Position numbers and translations under genes: made by a program. The notes under the pieces are model-generated. The model made no database searches, was not told the origin of the DNA, and saw nothing but the letters and a program-made list of their open reading frames with translations. This document shows positions 1-13,000 of a stretch of 64,000 bases of DNA, one piece after another. The stretch spans positions 7,254,001 to 7,318,000 of the forward strand of contig OZ005705.1 of assembly GCA_963930775.1 (NCBI GenBank), in the 5' to 3' direction. The DNA is from Cliona cf. orientalis. Lineage: Eukaryota; Porifera; Demospongiae; Clionaida; Clionaidae. How positions within the stretch are numbered: the stretch's first letter is position 1; each line of letters opens with the position of its first letter.

Positions 1-53
1 ACGTAGGAGATAATAATATATGGCCGTACATAATTATATGGGGTTGGGGTCCA

Positions 54-84
54 GGGTGTGTGTGTGTGTGGGGGGGGGGGGGGG
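54..84. repeat. GT microsatellite running into a G homopolymer
   Basis: About eight GT units are followed by a run of roughly fifteen G. The tract lies in the MMTAG2 intron just past the donor of the exon at 90-159. Confidence 0.9.
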
Positions 85-89
85 CTTAC

Positions 90-1013
90 TTCAAACACTG
101 TTGCTCCATCCTTGGTGGTCGTGCTGTCTCCGCCAGAGTACAGAATCTGTGACCTACGACTAGAGACAAGAATGGGAATGTGACACCACCTAGCTGATAT
201 TATGATCATGTATGCATCTTTATACCTCTGGAAGCCAATTCCCTTGATTCTCTCATCACTCTCGTCCATTTCTTCCACCGACTTGCGCCGACATACCTCA
301 GCAATCTCCTGCTTTGTGAGAGCCTGCTGGGGCTTAGCCTGACTGGACGGCTTCAGTCCTCTACAACAACAAAATTAATAAATTTAAAACTAATCAAGCG
401 TTAACGCTTCAACAAGTTGGGGGGTTAGATGTAGAATTGGTAAGGGGACACCCCTGCCAATATAAACCTCTACGCATCCACCCATGCCATTTTGTAGCTT
501 GCGCCTGCATGGTACTCACAGAGCAGCTGCCATAGCCTCCTCTTCAGCCCTCTTGATGGCAGCCACTTCCTACAGTCATATAAGATGGAGACGGAAGATC
601 AGCGACATAATTTATAGACATGGAAAAACAATAAACTTACAGCTCTAAGCTTCTCCTGTTTGCCAGCCATCTTGGACTGCTTAGTATACCTTCATATGAG
701 ATACAAAAAAAAAATATGTAGTTGTGTAATATAAACTGGTACTTAATTTATTTAATGATATCATAATTTCATTATGCATTTCATTACCAAGTGAGATCCT
801 TTCCTTTTTGCCATCTACCAACTGGAGCCTTTAGGGAATGACCTATGCAGTACAATAGTACCTTCTCATGCTTCTGGTTCGGTTTCATGAACAGTGAGTG
901 AGCCACATACCAAGGTAATTCTCTCTATGTTTGTCCACCTTGACATCATCCCAGTCAAACTGGTCCCCTCCTCCCCTAGTGCCACCTCTAGTAGGGTGGT
1001 GGACGCCAGCCAT
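90..1013 (-). CDS. MMTAG2: Multiple myeloma tumor-associated protein 2 homologue (MMTAG2), 5' part, six exons
   Basis: The exons in transcript order are 1013-911, 842-788, 689-641, 569-520, 360-226 and 159-90. All have GT-AG borders and matching phases, giving 154 codons before the window edge. The start at 1013 reads [11 protein letters not shown], followed by a [19 protein letters not shown] block. Exon 2 supplies the family signature [14 protein letters not shown], whose Trp is split across the next intron. An Ala/Glu-rich helix follows, then [12 protein letters not shown] and the GVFE-like GATVFE segment that human MMTAG2 has as LGLSVF. The order and content match the conserved N-terminal half of MMTAG2 (human protein about 263 aa). 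The Lys-rich C-terminal tail must lie left of position 1. MMTAG2 is a nuclear protein of poorly defined, probably RNA-related, function. The gene shares a very short promoter with GTF3A. Confidence 0.88.
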
Positions 1014-1102
1014 AATTTTACAAAGCTAGCTGTGCATGTGATGGTGAAATTTCAATTTTTCAAGACATCGAGTAATTAGAAGACCACGTGGAAGTGAAGA
1101 AG
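1014..1102. promoter_or_regulatory. Bidirectional promoter between MMTAG2 and GTF3A
   Basis: Only 89 bp separate the two divergent ATG codons. The segment holds a perfect CACGTG E-box at 1085-1090 and no TATA box that I can see. Such a short gap must contain both start regions and both 5' leaders, unless the leaders are spliced from elsewhere. Joint control is inferred from the geometry. Confidence 0.6.
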
Positions 1103-4034
1103 ATGGCTCGCGATTCAGAGCAGAACTTGCACGAATGTGAGTTTCCTGGCTGTGGGAGGTCATTCCCGAAGCTTTGGCGGCTAAAGGAGCATCAGTGTTC
1201 GGCGCATACGGGAGAGGTGCGGCCATGTTCAACACCACAACCATCTCTGTATAATAATTTATTCAAGATGTGTGGTTTCTTAATTATCTTCAAGATCATG
1301 TGACCACAAATTAAGCTTAGCACTTCTCCCCCCCCCCCCCCCCATCCCCCACTCCCCAGCGTCCCCATGTGTGTACCCACCCTGGCTGTGATAAAGCCTT
1401 CATCCGCGCCTACCACCTGAAGAGGCACATGGTATCACATCTAAAGGGAGAGGAAAAGCCAACGTTTTCGTACGTAAGGCACTTTGTCCTTCTACCATTA
1501 ACACACCCCCAGAACCGAAATTACCTCAATTACATATAATGCTACAGTTATGTACACAACTATATATCCCAAAATTTGAGGTCACCTATTCCATTGGATA
1601 TTATCTAAGTACTACCTTTATTAAATTTTAAGATTTTGATTGCACTGCTTTTCTTTAATCCTTTGCAGCTGCTCACATCCGGGATGTGATAAGACATACT
1701 CTCTCAAACAGAACCTACGAAAGCACGAAAAGAGTCACACCAATCCACTGCCATATAAGGTAATACCCAATTATCCTCTGTTGTACTGTTGCCATGGCTA
1801 CAGTGGGTCATTATTGAAGAATTGACTTTCAGTAGCTATATTATTATATCCTAATGAGCTTGGAGAGATAGCCATTACATGTACATGTATAGCTGTGTGT
1901 GTTGGTATGGATGTGAATACAAAAGGGCATGCGATCGATATTGAGAAAGAGAGGCTGGCTATCTTTGTGTGTGTGTGTCTGTGGGAGGGACCTGGTGTGG
2001 CGAGCTGCCATGGGCATTTATGGAAGAAGGTGGTTGTTGCAGCAAGCTATAATGATATCATATATGCTTTTATCTAGTGTGGCATGCTGTGTGGTAATTT
2101 GCTGACTTGAGATCCATCACTAGTTAGTGAGTGCAGTCCACCTTAATAACCAGCACTGTGATGTGTAGTAGATTTAGCCCACTGGATTATTAAATTTTAT
2201 GCACACTTTATTTTTACTTCTTTGTTTCTCACAGTGTGGTAGAGGTGGTTGCAGTGCATCCTTCAAGAAGCACTCCCAGCTAGCGGTGCACAGAGCAAAG
2301 CATCATGGAGAGGAAGGAAAGCTACACAAGTAAATTGGTTCTCTATCTAATCTTTTGTTGGGGGTGATGGGGGGGGGGGGGGAGAGGTTGGCCATGCTTG
2401 AAAATCTTTTCATTGAAGTCGGTGCTCTGTGCTAGCTTAGAGTGCAGGCAAGAGTATAATAATATAACTCTTGGTGCAGGTGGGAATGCTATTGCCTAGA
2501 GCTAGCTAGCTAGAGGCGGGAGTCTCCTGGATGGCTCCTGTTGCTATCTCTCTTGACCAACCTTGTACAATTTTCTTGTAGATAGAGATGTACTATAGAT
2601 AGGTAGCTACAAGCTTTCCCCCAGCTGTACTGTGTGGCTGATTGGCACCTGGCCAGGCCCCCACTGCCATGTACTGGGCTGTTGCAAGCATGGATAAGGT
2701 GCTTGTATTTGTGGCGAATAATATCTGGCTAATCATCATCTGAAGATCAGCTGTAGCCTAGCAGACTGCTAGCTACCCCAACCCCAGCCATGGCCCCCCA
2801 GATGTAGCATATATGCATAGAGGAGGTTGGACATGATGCACATTTACGCTATATTCATATGACCTTGGTATGCAATTATGCTGCCACGCGTTCGAAAGAA
2901 TGACGTTCGTGAGTGTAGCTGGTAGCTAAAATGTTTGTGTATGTGAACTGTGGCCAAATCTGAAGCCGAAATGGAGATGAATCGTGTAGATCTAATTTTG
3001 TAACAGCGAAAGAAGCCGATTGCAATCGACAAAAACCGTTTTTGATGTTGCCATTCTGAGGAACGAGTTTTCTCGATTTGCAAGAAGTGTGAGGGGTGGA
3101 CGGGCGGGGTATGGCGCTGGATCTTCTTTTCTTGTGGATTTCAACCTGCTTTCACATTTGAAATGTCTTCAAGGCTTTAGATCGTTTTGTACAGTGTTTT
3201 TTCTATATGGGGCAACACGCCCACTTTTGTGCACACGTGATCTTGTCGCACCTCCTCTGCTACCCCCGGGGGCCCAACTGTACGGCATAGCCAGCCAGTT
3301 GATCCTAGATGTGGTGTCTGTATTATGTCTGTGTCTGTGTCTGATCTACATGTAGCTTGGTATTGATCATGAATCCTTATTTTCTTCATTCCCCTATGAA
3401 TATAAAAAATATTAAAAAATCAGTGGTTTTGTGGTGCAACACCAATCTCATATTTTTGGCTTTTGTTGACTGTGTGCAGGTGTAGTTATGGAGGCTGTGG
3501 GCTGTCCTTCTCTGGGAGGAAAGAGCTGAAGAGGCACCATAAAACTCACGCAGGTACATGTACCCTACAATCTTCCCATAATATGCAATACATGTATACA
3601 TATTATGCTGTGGTTGGGCGCCTGACCCTCCAGCCTATTCATGTGCCATGGTGGTGTGATTGTAAAGTAATGGGCTACCTGCAAGCCCTAGAGTTGTTCT
3701 GGGCGGCCTTGGGGGGTGTGCTGTGGGACAGCTGGAATTACTCAGGCACCCTTGTGTTATCCCTGGGAATTGGTCTTAGAATTAGTAACCTATAGGGGAG
3801 GGAGGGAGGGATTTGGTGGTCTTGTCTTATCATACTGTTAGGGGTAGTTTCACTATCACTGCTTGCAGGGTACTCTGGCTGGTTTTTTTGTTTCACACTT
3901 CCTTCAGTGTTGTGGTACAGCTGCTTCTAATCAATTAGTATAGGGCATTGTTTCGCTTAGTAAACATGTCTTGTGTACTTATAGGCTTTCCTGAGTATTC
4001 AGCTCCTCTTTCCCTCCTTCCCTCCCTCCCTCCA

Positions 4035-4068
<34 letters not shown>

Positions 4069-7000
4069 CATCCCCCCCCCCCCCACCCCCACCCCAGGTT
4101 ACATCTGCTCGATTGATGGCTGCTCAGTGACATGCAACAGCTGGTCTGAGATGAGAAAGCACTCCTCCACGCATGCTAAAGGTTAGCCATTTGTCACTAA
4201 AACCCCAACAGCCTACGTTTGCTGTCCTTAACCCCCTAAATGCTGCACCCTCGTATGTTTTGAGTTTATGGGGTGGAATTAATTGATGGATATTTGCTGA
4301 CTTTCAATCTGTACATGACAAAACGCCTGGCTTTTTCGAGTTGTCTGCATCCTAATTGCTAGTTCCTTATGTTGTAAGTTTACACAGAGTTTCTGTCCTC
4401 CTACAGTATGTGCCGAGTGCGGCAGGACGTTCACCAGGACTAGACAGGTATGCTGTTTGACTAGATATTATTGAAATACTTTTGCAATAATTGTCTCTCT
4501 TGCTCACTTTGCTCCCTTCCCCCACCCATCCCATCCTCCCCTCTCTTCTCCAGTATGCACGCAATGAACCAAATTAGTGTGTGAAGAGCCTTTAATAACA
4601 CTTAATTAGCTAATATGGCCTATTATATATTTATAAGCCCTTGTAGTTATAATATTATTATTATAGCTAGCAACTAGGCAGCTGTAATTAATTATTCCTA
4701 ACCTGTATTTCTTTTCTGTGGGTCACTGGAGCTCAATACACACATCACCATCATCTTGATTAGCAGTATCTTGGTGCCCCAATAGGCCATGCAAGGTGCT
4801 CCAGGCAGCTGTATCTCCTTTCTTTATCTTCCCCTATCTCCCCTCAACCTCTCATTCCCTAACTTGAACACATGTGCTCCCTCTTCTCCTAGTAGCCTTA
4901 TATCTGACTTGTGGATTGATTTCTTGTTGTTTACCCTTTCATACTCGTCTAGTCACTGGCTTGTATTCGGTGTGTCCCACACACGCATACCTCCACTGTG
5001 CATGCTGCCACGCCGTCACCTGTACATGCAAGGTGTTTGTCCCTATAGCTACGTATATCACTTTTATGCATGTACTCATGAATTTATAACGCTCGCATAC
5101 ATGCACACATACATTCACCCACACCCATTAGCTGCGGCTCCACTCGGCTATCCACTCGACCTCTCGGTGTGTCCTGACCTGCCAGTGGGAGGGGTGCGGC
5201 CGGACTTACACCACCGTGAGTTTTTTTTCAAATTTCACTTGTTCCTAGTTAGTAAAGTCTATTAGGAGGGCTAATTACCTGATACCGTAGGAGCCCTTTG
5301 GTGGGTGTGGTCTATTGCTTTTTCATGTGCGTGATATCTCGAGGGTAGAGACAGAAACGTTTATTCCTTCCTGAATTGGCATGAATGAAGGCCCTCTTGT
5401 CTGCTCTCTGTCCACTGCCTGCTGTTTGGTCAGCTCTAAAGTACACTGACACATGTTTGAATGCAGAGCATGGCTGGCAGTTCTCAGTGTGTTATGCTTT
5501 GCTCTGTGAATTCAGTATGTGTGGTGAGTGAGTGAGTGGCTTTATGAGTGCACATGCATGAATATGATAATTTTAAATTTTTGAGTCAGGTAGCTCTTCC
5601 CTACGTCAGTAAAAAGCATTTGAGTGGATTTTTCCTTTCTGATTTGTTGTGTACTCTTATAGATCTAAGAGTAGAAATTCCATATTTAGTATGATGTAAC
5701 GCTTATGTAATATTGTTTTATCTTCCTTGGAGAGGGGGGAACCGCGCATCCCCCCTTCCCTCCCTGGCTGGGCCACTTCACAGTGAACAGTGTTGCCAAC
5801 AAAAATTACCATTTAGGAAATCCGCATTTACTTTAAGGACAGACACTCGGGTTATGGATCCTGTGGTTCAAAGGTTACCAGTTTACCTCTCGGAATCCAG
5901 AACTGAACACAAAGGAAGGTGTGGTCTGTGCGAGCACACGCTCGGCGGTTATCCCCATCCCCTCCCTTCTTCCTTCCCCCCCCCCCCCCCCCCCCGGGCC
6001 CCTTTAAGTCGCCTACCGATGTGTGTAAATAAGTGGTCACTCTATCTATTCTTCTCGGCTTCTTTTGTCCAGGCTGCTGGCTCAGTCGATCAGGACACGT
6101 GCCTGCGTGAATGAGTCAGTGCTTGTGTGTAATGTGGTATTGGAGATGGGATGGGATGGGATGTAGAACTGTCAGAGGATGTGGAAGAAGAGCTAGTGCA
6201 CGTGCTTACGTCTAGATCTACGTATCTCTCTTTTCCTGGATTGAGTGAGGCACGTGGCAGTGAGAGTGTGTGGTAGTTACTGTTGTTGCTTGTTGTGTGG
6301 CTCTGGTGGTAGCAGTGTGGCAGTGGCTCAGGGTTTTCAGTTCAGAGAATTATCGAATAAAGGGAAAGGGAAGGGAAGGGCTGCGTGCGTAACGAGGGTC
6401 TACTCTCTCAGACTGATAGCTATTGCAGTGGATCACTCCAATGTTTACTAGATGCCGCCTGTTTTGAAATCCCCAATGTGCTAGCACTGTAGTGTGTGTA
6501 TGTAGGTGTACAATTAAATACACCAGCTATGTCTTCATGTGCAAGCCAAGCTTCCTGGTCGATGCACGAGATAAATCCCAGCTACCTGCAAATCGGTACC
6601 TCTAACTCGATCCTTCCCCGATTTTTGATCTTTTTATCCAGTGTTTATGGAGCTCAGATTATAATATTATTTCTATCATCACTGCCATAATTTTTGTGTA
6701 GCAATGGTTGCAGGTGTGTACACTGTATATAAATACCTGGTTTAAGTCCTTGATTGACAATTACTACAGTCCCTATAATAAGGCAGGAATCATTTTTTGA
6801 TCCTTAGTTACTATTGCCCTATAATTAATTATATAATTAGGCTGTAATGGGAGTATCTATTTTCGTTCGATGATAGTATCTGACTTGTAACGGATTCATC
6901 GATCAGTTGTTGCCACTTCACTGGAAGATTTCCTCTGTGAAATTTTACAGCATATGATGTTTTTTGAATTAGCAATTAGCAGCGCTAGCGATTGGCTTGT

Positions 7001-10000
7001 CTCTCTAATCCGATTAATGGAAGTTTTGTCTGTGAAATTTTCATTTCCTTCCTTGATGAATGCCTTCCATGTGGTGGCGGTGGCCTCGAACTAAAGTAGC
7101 CAGTTTTCCCAGCAGCAAACCATCTTGTGGTGATAGTGGTGATAATTGGAGCGCCATGGCGTGCGCACTGAGAATGGATGGCTGGAATTAATTACAATGT
7201 TGATTTTTGCGTTTGACAACATTGAACGAAGAACAAAGTTACGCCTGGTGTTTTTACAAGTGGAGTGCTGGCCCTTTGATCTAAAGCAGTTTTCTTTTCG
7301 CTGGTGCACACATGCTTGCATAGCTCTGAGCTGTTTACTCGTACAGTATACGTGCGTACGTGTACGTAGGGCTGGGTTGGCCCTGTAGCACTTGGCTGGA
7401 GGTATCTTTTGTCCCTCGCCATTTCCCAACACACCCTCCCTTTGCTTCACCAGCCTGCCACAGATTGAGAAAGACACACTAGCTGGCCGACCCATTCCAC
7501 TGGCTTGACCCCCCAGGCCATGCCAGGCCAGGCCTTCAGGTCAACAACAAATGCAGCAGCCAATTTTTTCAGGAACACCTGCATTGTTTTTCATTGGTTG
7601 CCATAGTTACGTTGATTGGTTGGTGGTGTAGTGTTGGGGAGTGCAGCTGCTGTGAATGTACATGATGTTGTGTGCATCCGAAAAAGTGATACTGGCTGTT
7701 TTATGATGGGCTTTGCTTGGTAATGGGCCAGAAACAATCAATGCTTTCATTACTAGCTGTACCTGTGACCTTGCCCTACTACCGCATATTATGTAATTGC
7801 ATGCGATAGTTACATGTACGTAAATTAATCAGAGAGTTCTCAACTGGAGGTCATATCTAGATACTTAGAGTGACCTTATATCTCCAGTCATTGCCTGATG
7901 CACAAATAAGAACTCTCCAAGTATGCAGCATCAATCTAGGAAGGTGGGTAGGTAATCTTGTGGTTGCTCGATCTGCATTTACAATAATGCTGAGATAGTG
8001 ATGTTTGCAAAGTTACTTTACACGGTTTGTGCTTCATTAATTTTCTGCATGCGTATTGAGGAAATTGATAATGAATATTCACTTTTGGCTTCCGTTTCGT
8101 TTCGTCTCTTGAATGGCATGATTAGTCCATAATATGTATTAGGCGAAGATCGTTAGGGGTATAGCCCCTGTTCGTTAAACATTCTAGACTTCAGCAACTA
8201 CTTGCTATCGAGAAATGGTCTAACTGTGGCTTATGTGGAGTGTGTGCTAATATGTTTCACTGGCCTACACTCTCTCTCTCTCTCTCACTCTCCAAGTCTC
8301 AATGCAGCCATTACTTACTGTTGTAGCCATTGTCTGCTTGGGCTACAGTTGACATAACTGAGATGGCCAGTTTTGTACATATCCAAGCCCAACACACGGG
8401 CCTGTGGTGGTATCGACTATACATGCTTATGTCTGTACGTAATGAGTACTCCTATTGAGTGTGCTTCACCACGGACTGTATGTGGATGTGTGGAAGTCAA
8501 ACGTTTCTGGACGTATGTAATGTCTGATAGTCGGTCGGTTTACTGCTATGCATTGTGAAAGGGTCTTGCAAATTCCTCGGGGTATGTTGGTATGCTGGTT
8601 GCTGCTGCTGCTGTGAGTCACTGTACGTGGGCCCTGGGTGTTATGTAAAGATTAATTTTTAAAAGAGCTGTCTGTTGTTTTGGTACAGACCCCTACTAAT
8701 TGCAGCACAAGGCCAGCTAAGCTAAGCTAAGCTAAGCTAAGCTAGGCTAGGCTGCGGCATCCCATCCATGGAAGGCTGGCTACCTCCATCCAATAGTGCA
8801 GGGCCAGCCTACTTAAGGATAGCTACAAACCTGCCTATTAATTGCAGGTTGGTCTGGGCTGGGCTGTACACACATTGGAGAAATACCTGACATAACTTGA
8901 TCACAATTTATACAGCTACTAGCTACCTATACTTATACACTATACCATGTATGCATGTAGGTACATGTACCATGGCATGTGCATGTACATGTACATGTAT
9001 GTACATGTACATAGAGATGTGGCTGCATGGAGGGACGTTGTGTAACCCGACTACACACTTGGAACGGGCAGTCAGGCATACCTGCTTAAGCAGCTGCATC
9101 GTAAAACGTATTGAAGAAAGAAAAACTGCTTTGACAAGTTTGGAATTCCACGTTGTTCTCCATGTCCAGATAAGGTCATTTTTGTCACGTTCCCTCCATC
9201 AATGGCGTCCAAAGATTTTACTACCGCTAGCGTAGCCGAGATGAATACCTTCCATACCTCCTCTCATGCCCTTTTGACCCTGAGCTATGTCAGCTATCTC
9301 ACAGTTATTATTAGGCCTGGCATAATTGTGTTTATACGATTGACATTGGATCACTGATTGGCATAGTAGCTGTGTATCGTCGCTCTGCATACTTTGCTCC
9401 CAGGAATGTGCTGCTGTTCTGTTCTAGTGTGTTTAGCCATGAGGTAATGTGCTTTGGTTTTTGGTGGGGGACTCGTTTTGTGGTTGCCATGGCAGTGTTA
9501 TCGACTACTTCCTGGTTTTGAGTTCAGCCGTGCGTGGTACAACTTACTATATTATAGCTGTACTGTATGGGATGGTAGGAGCACTTCACTGCATGTGTGT
9601 GCATGTGTGCGGCCAATGACAATGTGTTTGTATATATAGTGGGCTTGAAAAGCTCTTTTTTGAGGTTGGTTTCAGGCATGCTACGCTACTCCTCATTATT
9701 GCTATTGGGTTTCAGGCAGTGACGTAATAGGCCAGCGTGATTAGTTGTGATAGTGGCATTCCTGAGCGCCTTAAGCTGGAGTGGAATTTCAGTGAGTGTT
9801 TGGACAAGCACTTTCTCATTTCCTCTCAGCTACTCCTAGCTGTGTACAGTGTGCCTGTGTAATGCAGTGTAACGGGTAGTTCTTGCAGTATGCAACTATT
9901 GGATTACACTATAAGATGTGTTTCAAATTTTCTTCCTAACAAGGATATGTGAAATGGTTAGGGTCAGGTACACACATACCTTGTAGTAATGTGCTTCCTG

Positions 10001-10021
10001 TAGCTTTTGAAAGAGGAGGAG

Positions 10022-10069
<48 letters not shown>

Positions 10070-13000
10070 AGAGAGAGAGGGAGGGAAAGGGAGACACAGA
10101 GAGAGAGACAGACAGTAAGAGAGAGAAGCTGAAGGATTAGTGGGAGTTAACAACCGTTAATTATCGCCACGAATTGATACAATTTTTATGCCTGGAGTCT
10201 AGTGTGGGGGTCTAGTTCTCAAGCTTGAATGGTCTGCTGCAAACAGGTTAGCAGATTAATTGCAGCCCAGGGGCTTCCATTTTGTAATTAACCACCACTG
10301 GTAGCAGGTGATTTGCAGCTTCCATGTGTGCATGCATGTCGCTACCCGTAACTAACAGCAACGCCACAGCAGCACATACTTATGTATGCATATGGCTGCC
10401 TCCTACCCGGCCTGGTAGTAATTGTGTCTAGCCTGGCCTGTGACTTATTGCTCCAATTTTACCCCAGCCCATATGGTCTCATGCAACGCTGTCTGCTACT
10501 CTCTGTGTCCCCACATGTTCAGAAAAGTCTCCGATTAAATCTCCTTATGTCCGTCCGTCGTGCAATGTGATTACTAATCGTATTTGTTGCTGACCATATT
10601 ATTTTGGTGTGTAGCATATAATTTTTCAGGGTTATCGAGGCGGGTGTAAGGGTGTCGTAATTGTCACCGTGGTGATATAATAGTTTGTAGTACCGTTAGA
10701 CGAGTGTTATGTTCTTATTAATTTTCCTTGCTCTCCTCTTTCTCTCTCTCTCTCTCTGTGTGTGTAGCACAAGTATGAGAGTGTGTGTCTTTTATATCCC
10801 ACAAACTACCTACTCCCCTCCCCCTCCCATCCGCACAGCTGTATAACCTGCGACTACACATCAACTCCTTCCACTGTCGAGAGAAGCCACACTCGTGCAC
10901 CCACCAGGGGTGCCCTGCGACCTTTGCCACTAAAGTGAGTTCCTTGACAACCAACTATAATAATATACGTAGCTAGCCTAACCTTTGCCTTGGTCCCCCC
11001 CCCCCTCCCTATGGGTTGGTTTTTCTGCACTACAATGTATGTACGTATGTTGGTCCTGCATTTTGCATGTTAGTATGTACAATATTATTATACTATAGCT
11101 GTCTATGCATGCAGTGTAGTACAGTCTAGCTGCACTGCACTGCACTGCACTGCACTGGAGGTCAAGTGCTGTCTGTACATGTACATGTGATTTGCTTGTA
11201 AACAATTATCTGTACTGTATATGCACAGCACATGCATGACATTGTGTGTGTACAAGTAGAGACTAGCAGGCTTGTAATTGTGTTCATACTAGTAACTAAT
11301 GTGGGATGCATGCTAGTACTGTATAGAATTGCTGTCTCTTCTTACATGTGCAAAGTGTGCTGCTTCCATGCAAGGCCCCCCCCCCCCTCCCCCCTCCTTC
11401 CCCCTGGTATGAGCTGACCTGTTACATTTTATGCAGCTCCATAACTATTACCGTTACCGAAATATGTTTTTTTTTGGTCTGAGTATAAATGTGACAATCA
11501 TACATGTAAGGTTGTCTTTGAAGAAGCTTGGTATGCATACTATGGCATAGTCTAACATGTTCAGGACCATGGTAGCTGCTTTCATCTGCTCAAGAGCTAC
11601 ATTTTGGTGTTTGTTCCAGCTCCATAGTCTGTGGATTAAGGTCTCTGCATTAATATTATTCTGAATCCTACACTGAGGGACAGACCTTCCCTGATAATTA
11701 GCCTAATGAGAAGGAAAATAATTATTATTGGAGTCAGTGGTCAAGGCATGCTTGCTGTGTCATCTGTTGACCCATAATGGGCTCCTGTGTGTGCATAGTG
11801 CAGTGTGTGCTGTATATAGCCAAGTCTGATTAATTTAATTTGTACTCTGTACCTCAGTGTTCTGTTCACTTCATTGGTGGTTCCTCCAGCTCTACCATAC
11901 ATCCTCTCCCTCCCTCCCTCCCTCTCTCCCTCCCTCCCTCCACTTCATTATTAAGGCAACTAGTATACTCTTACTCTGAGGTGCCCCTACATGGCTACAT
12001 TTGCCTTCAGGCAGTCCTCATCAGACATACCAATAAAATAATTAGGTCCAAGTATGCACACACCTGTTGATTATTTTCCTCCGTCATAATAGTAATAAAA
12101 TGTTCCACCTTGCCTGCACGCGGACACCCTCTTAGCTTCATCAAATAGTGCGTGCTTGGTTGCTCGTCCGTAATTAAATTTTGTTTCACATAAAGACGGT
12201 GAATAGCTAATGTCTGCCTTGTGGGAACAGACTGGGACAAAATCTCATTGAGAAACATTGCAAGTGCCACATTCAGCATGCATGCCTGTCCACTCTCTGG
12301 CCCCAGAACGACGCACACAACAAGACTGTACCCAACTAACCTGGGTATTAATGTCGTTTATTGTACCCACACTGTCGTTCATGAATAATTCATGCCACTT
12401 TGATGTTTCTCAGTAAACAGGTGAAGCGTTCCAGCTGTGCCCGTTTGGGCTGAGAGAGAATCTTCTTGCGGCGTCGCTTGCGGCTAAGAAGGACAGATGC
12501 GCTAGATCACAATAGGATGCCATTGCCTAGCTGGAGCACGCACACTGTACACCACCCTTTCTAGGCATGGGTGCACACAGTTTCTTCTTAATCGAATTAT
12601 ACCACACTGGCAGCATGCGTGTAAACTGGATGCACCCCAATTCAATTTGCCAGTTGAGGTCGAGTGTGTTTTTGCCGTTAGACCTATATGCTCAGTATTG
12701 TGGTCGTGGGCTAACCGCATTTGCTATAGAGCTGTGGCCTTGCTCTCTCATCAACCTGGTTTTGGCGGGTGGGTGCATTATGGGTCCCCCCAGCTTAAAT
12801 TAAGTGGTATAGCTCGCCGACTACATGGTATGGGGTTGGAAATGAGTATATAGTCGTCGTGGGCACAAACGTGGATAATTGAATCTGCTCATTCTGCGAC
12901 TGTCGTGGTTGGTAAGTGAATTGCCATGGAGACATCTTTTGTATTTTAAGTGGTTACAGTGTAGCTGGCCACGATCCCACTCTGCCACATGTGTTCAAGT

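Larger units (their letters stand above)
5216..10838 (+). other. Intron 8 of GTF3A (5.6 kb)
   Basis: This intron interrupts finger 8. I see no convincing coding exon in it; open frames are short and lack family signatures. It holds a C-run at 5976-5995, an imperfect foldback at 7832-7918, an AGCTA pentamer array at 8714-8753, CATGTA palindromes near 8945-9012 and a GA repeat at 10014-10130. Confidence 0.8.

Noticed and set aside
1088..1303. Longer first exon of GTF3A reading through to 1303
   Set aside because: After 1216 the frame loses zinc-finger character. A GT at 1217 joins in phase to the AG before 1360, giving the standard HTGERP linker.
4407..10934. Direct joining of GTF3A exon 7 to the exon at 10839
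   Set aside because: It would give a finger with 15 instead of 12 residues between Cys and His and only eight fingers. The small exon 5132-5215 restores both.
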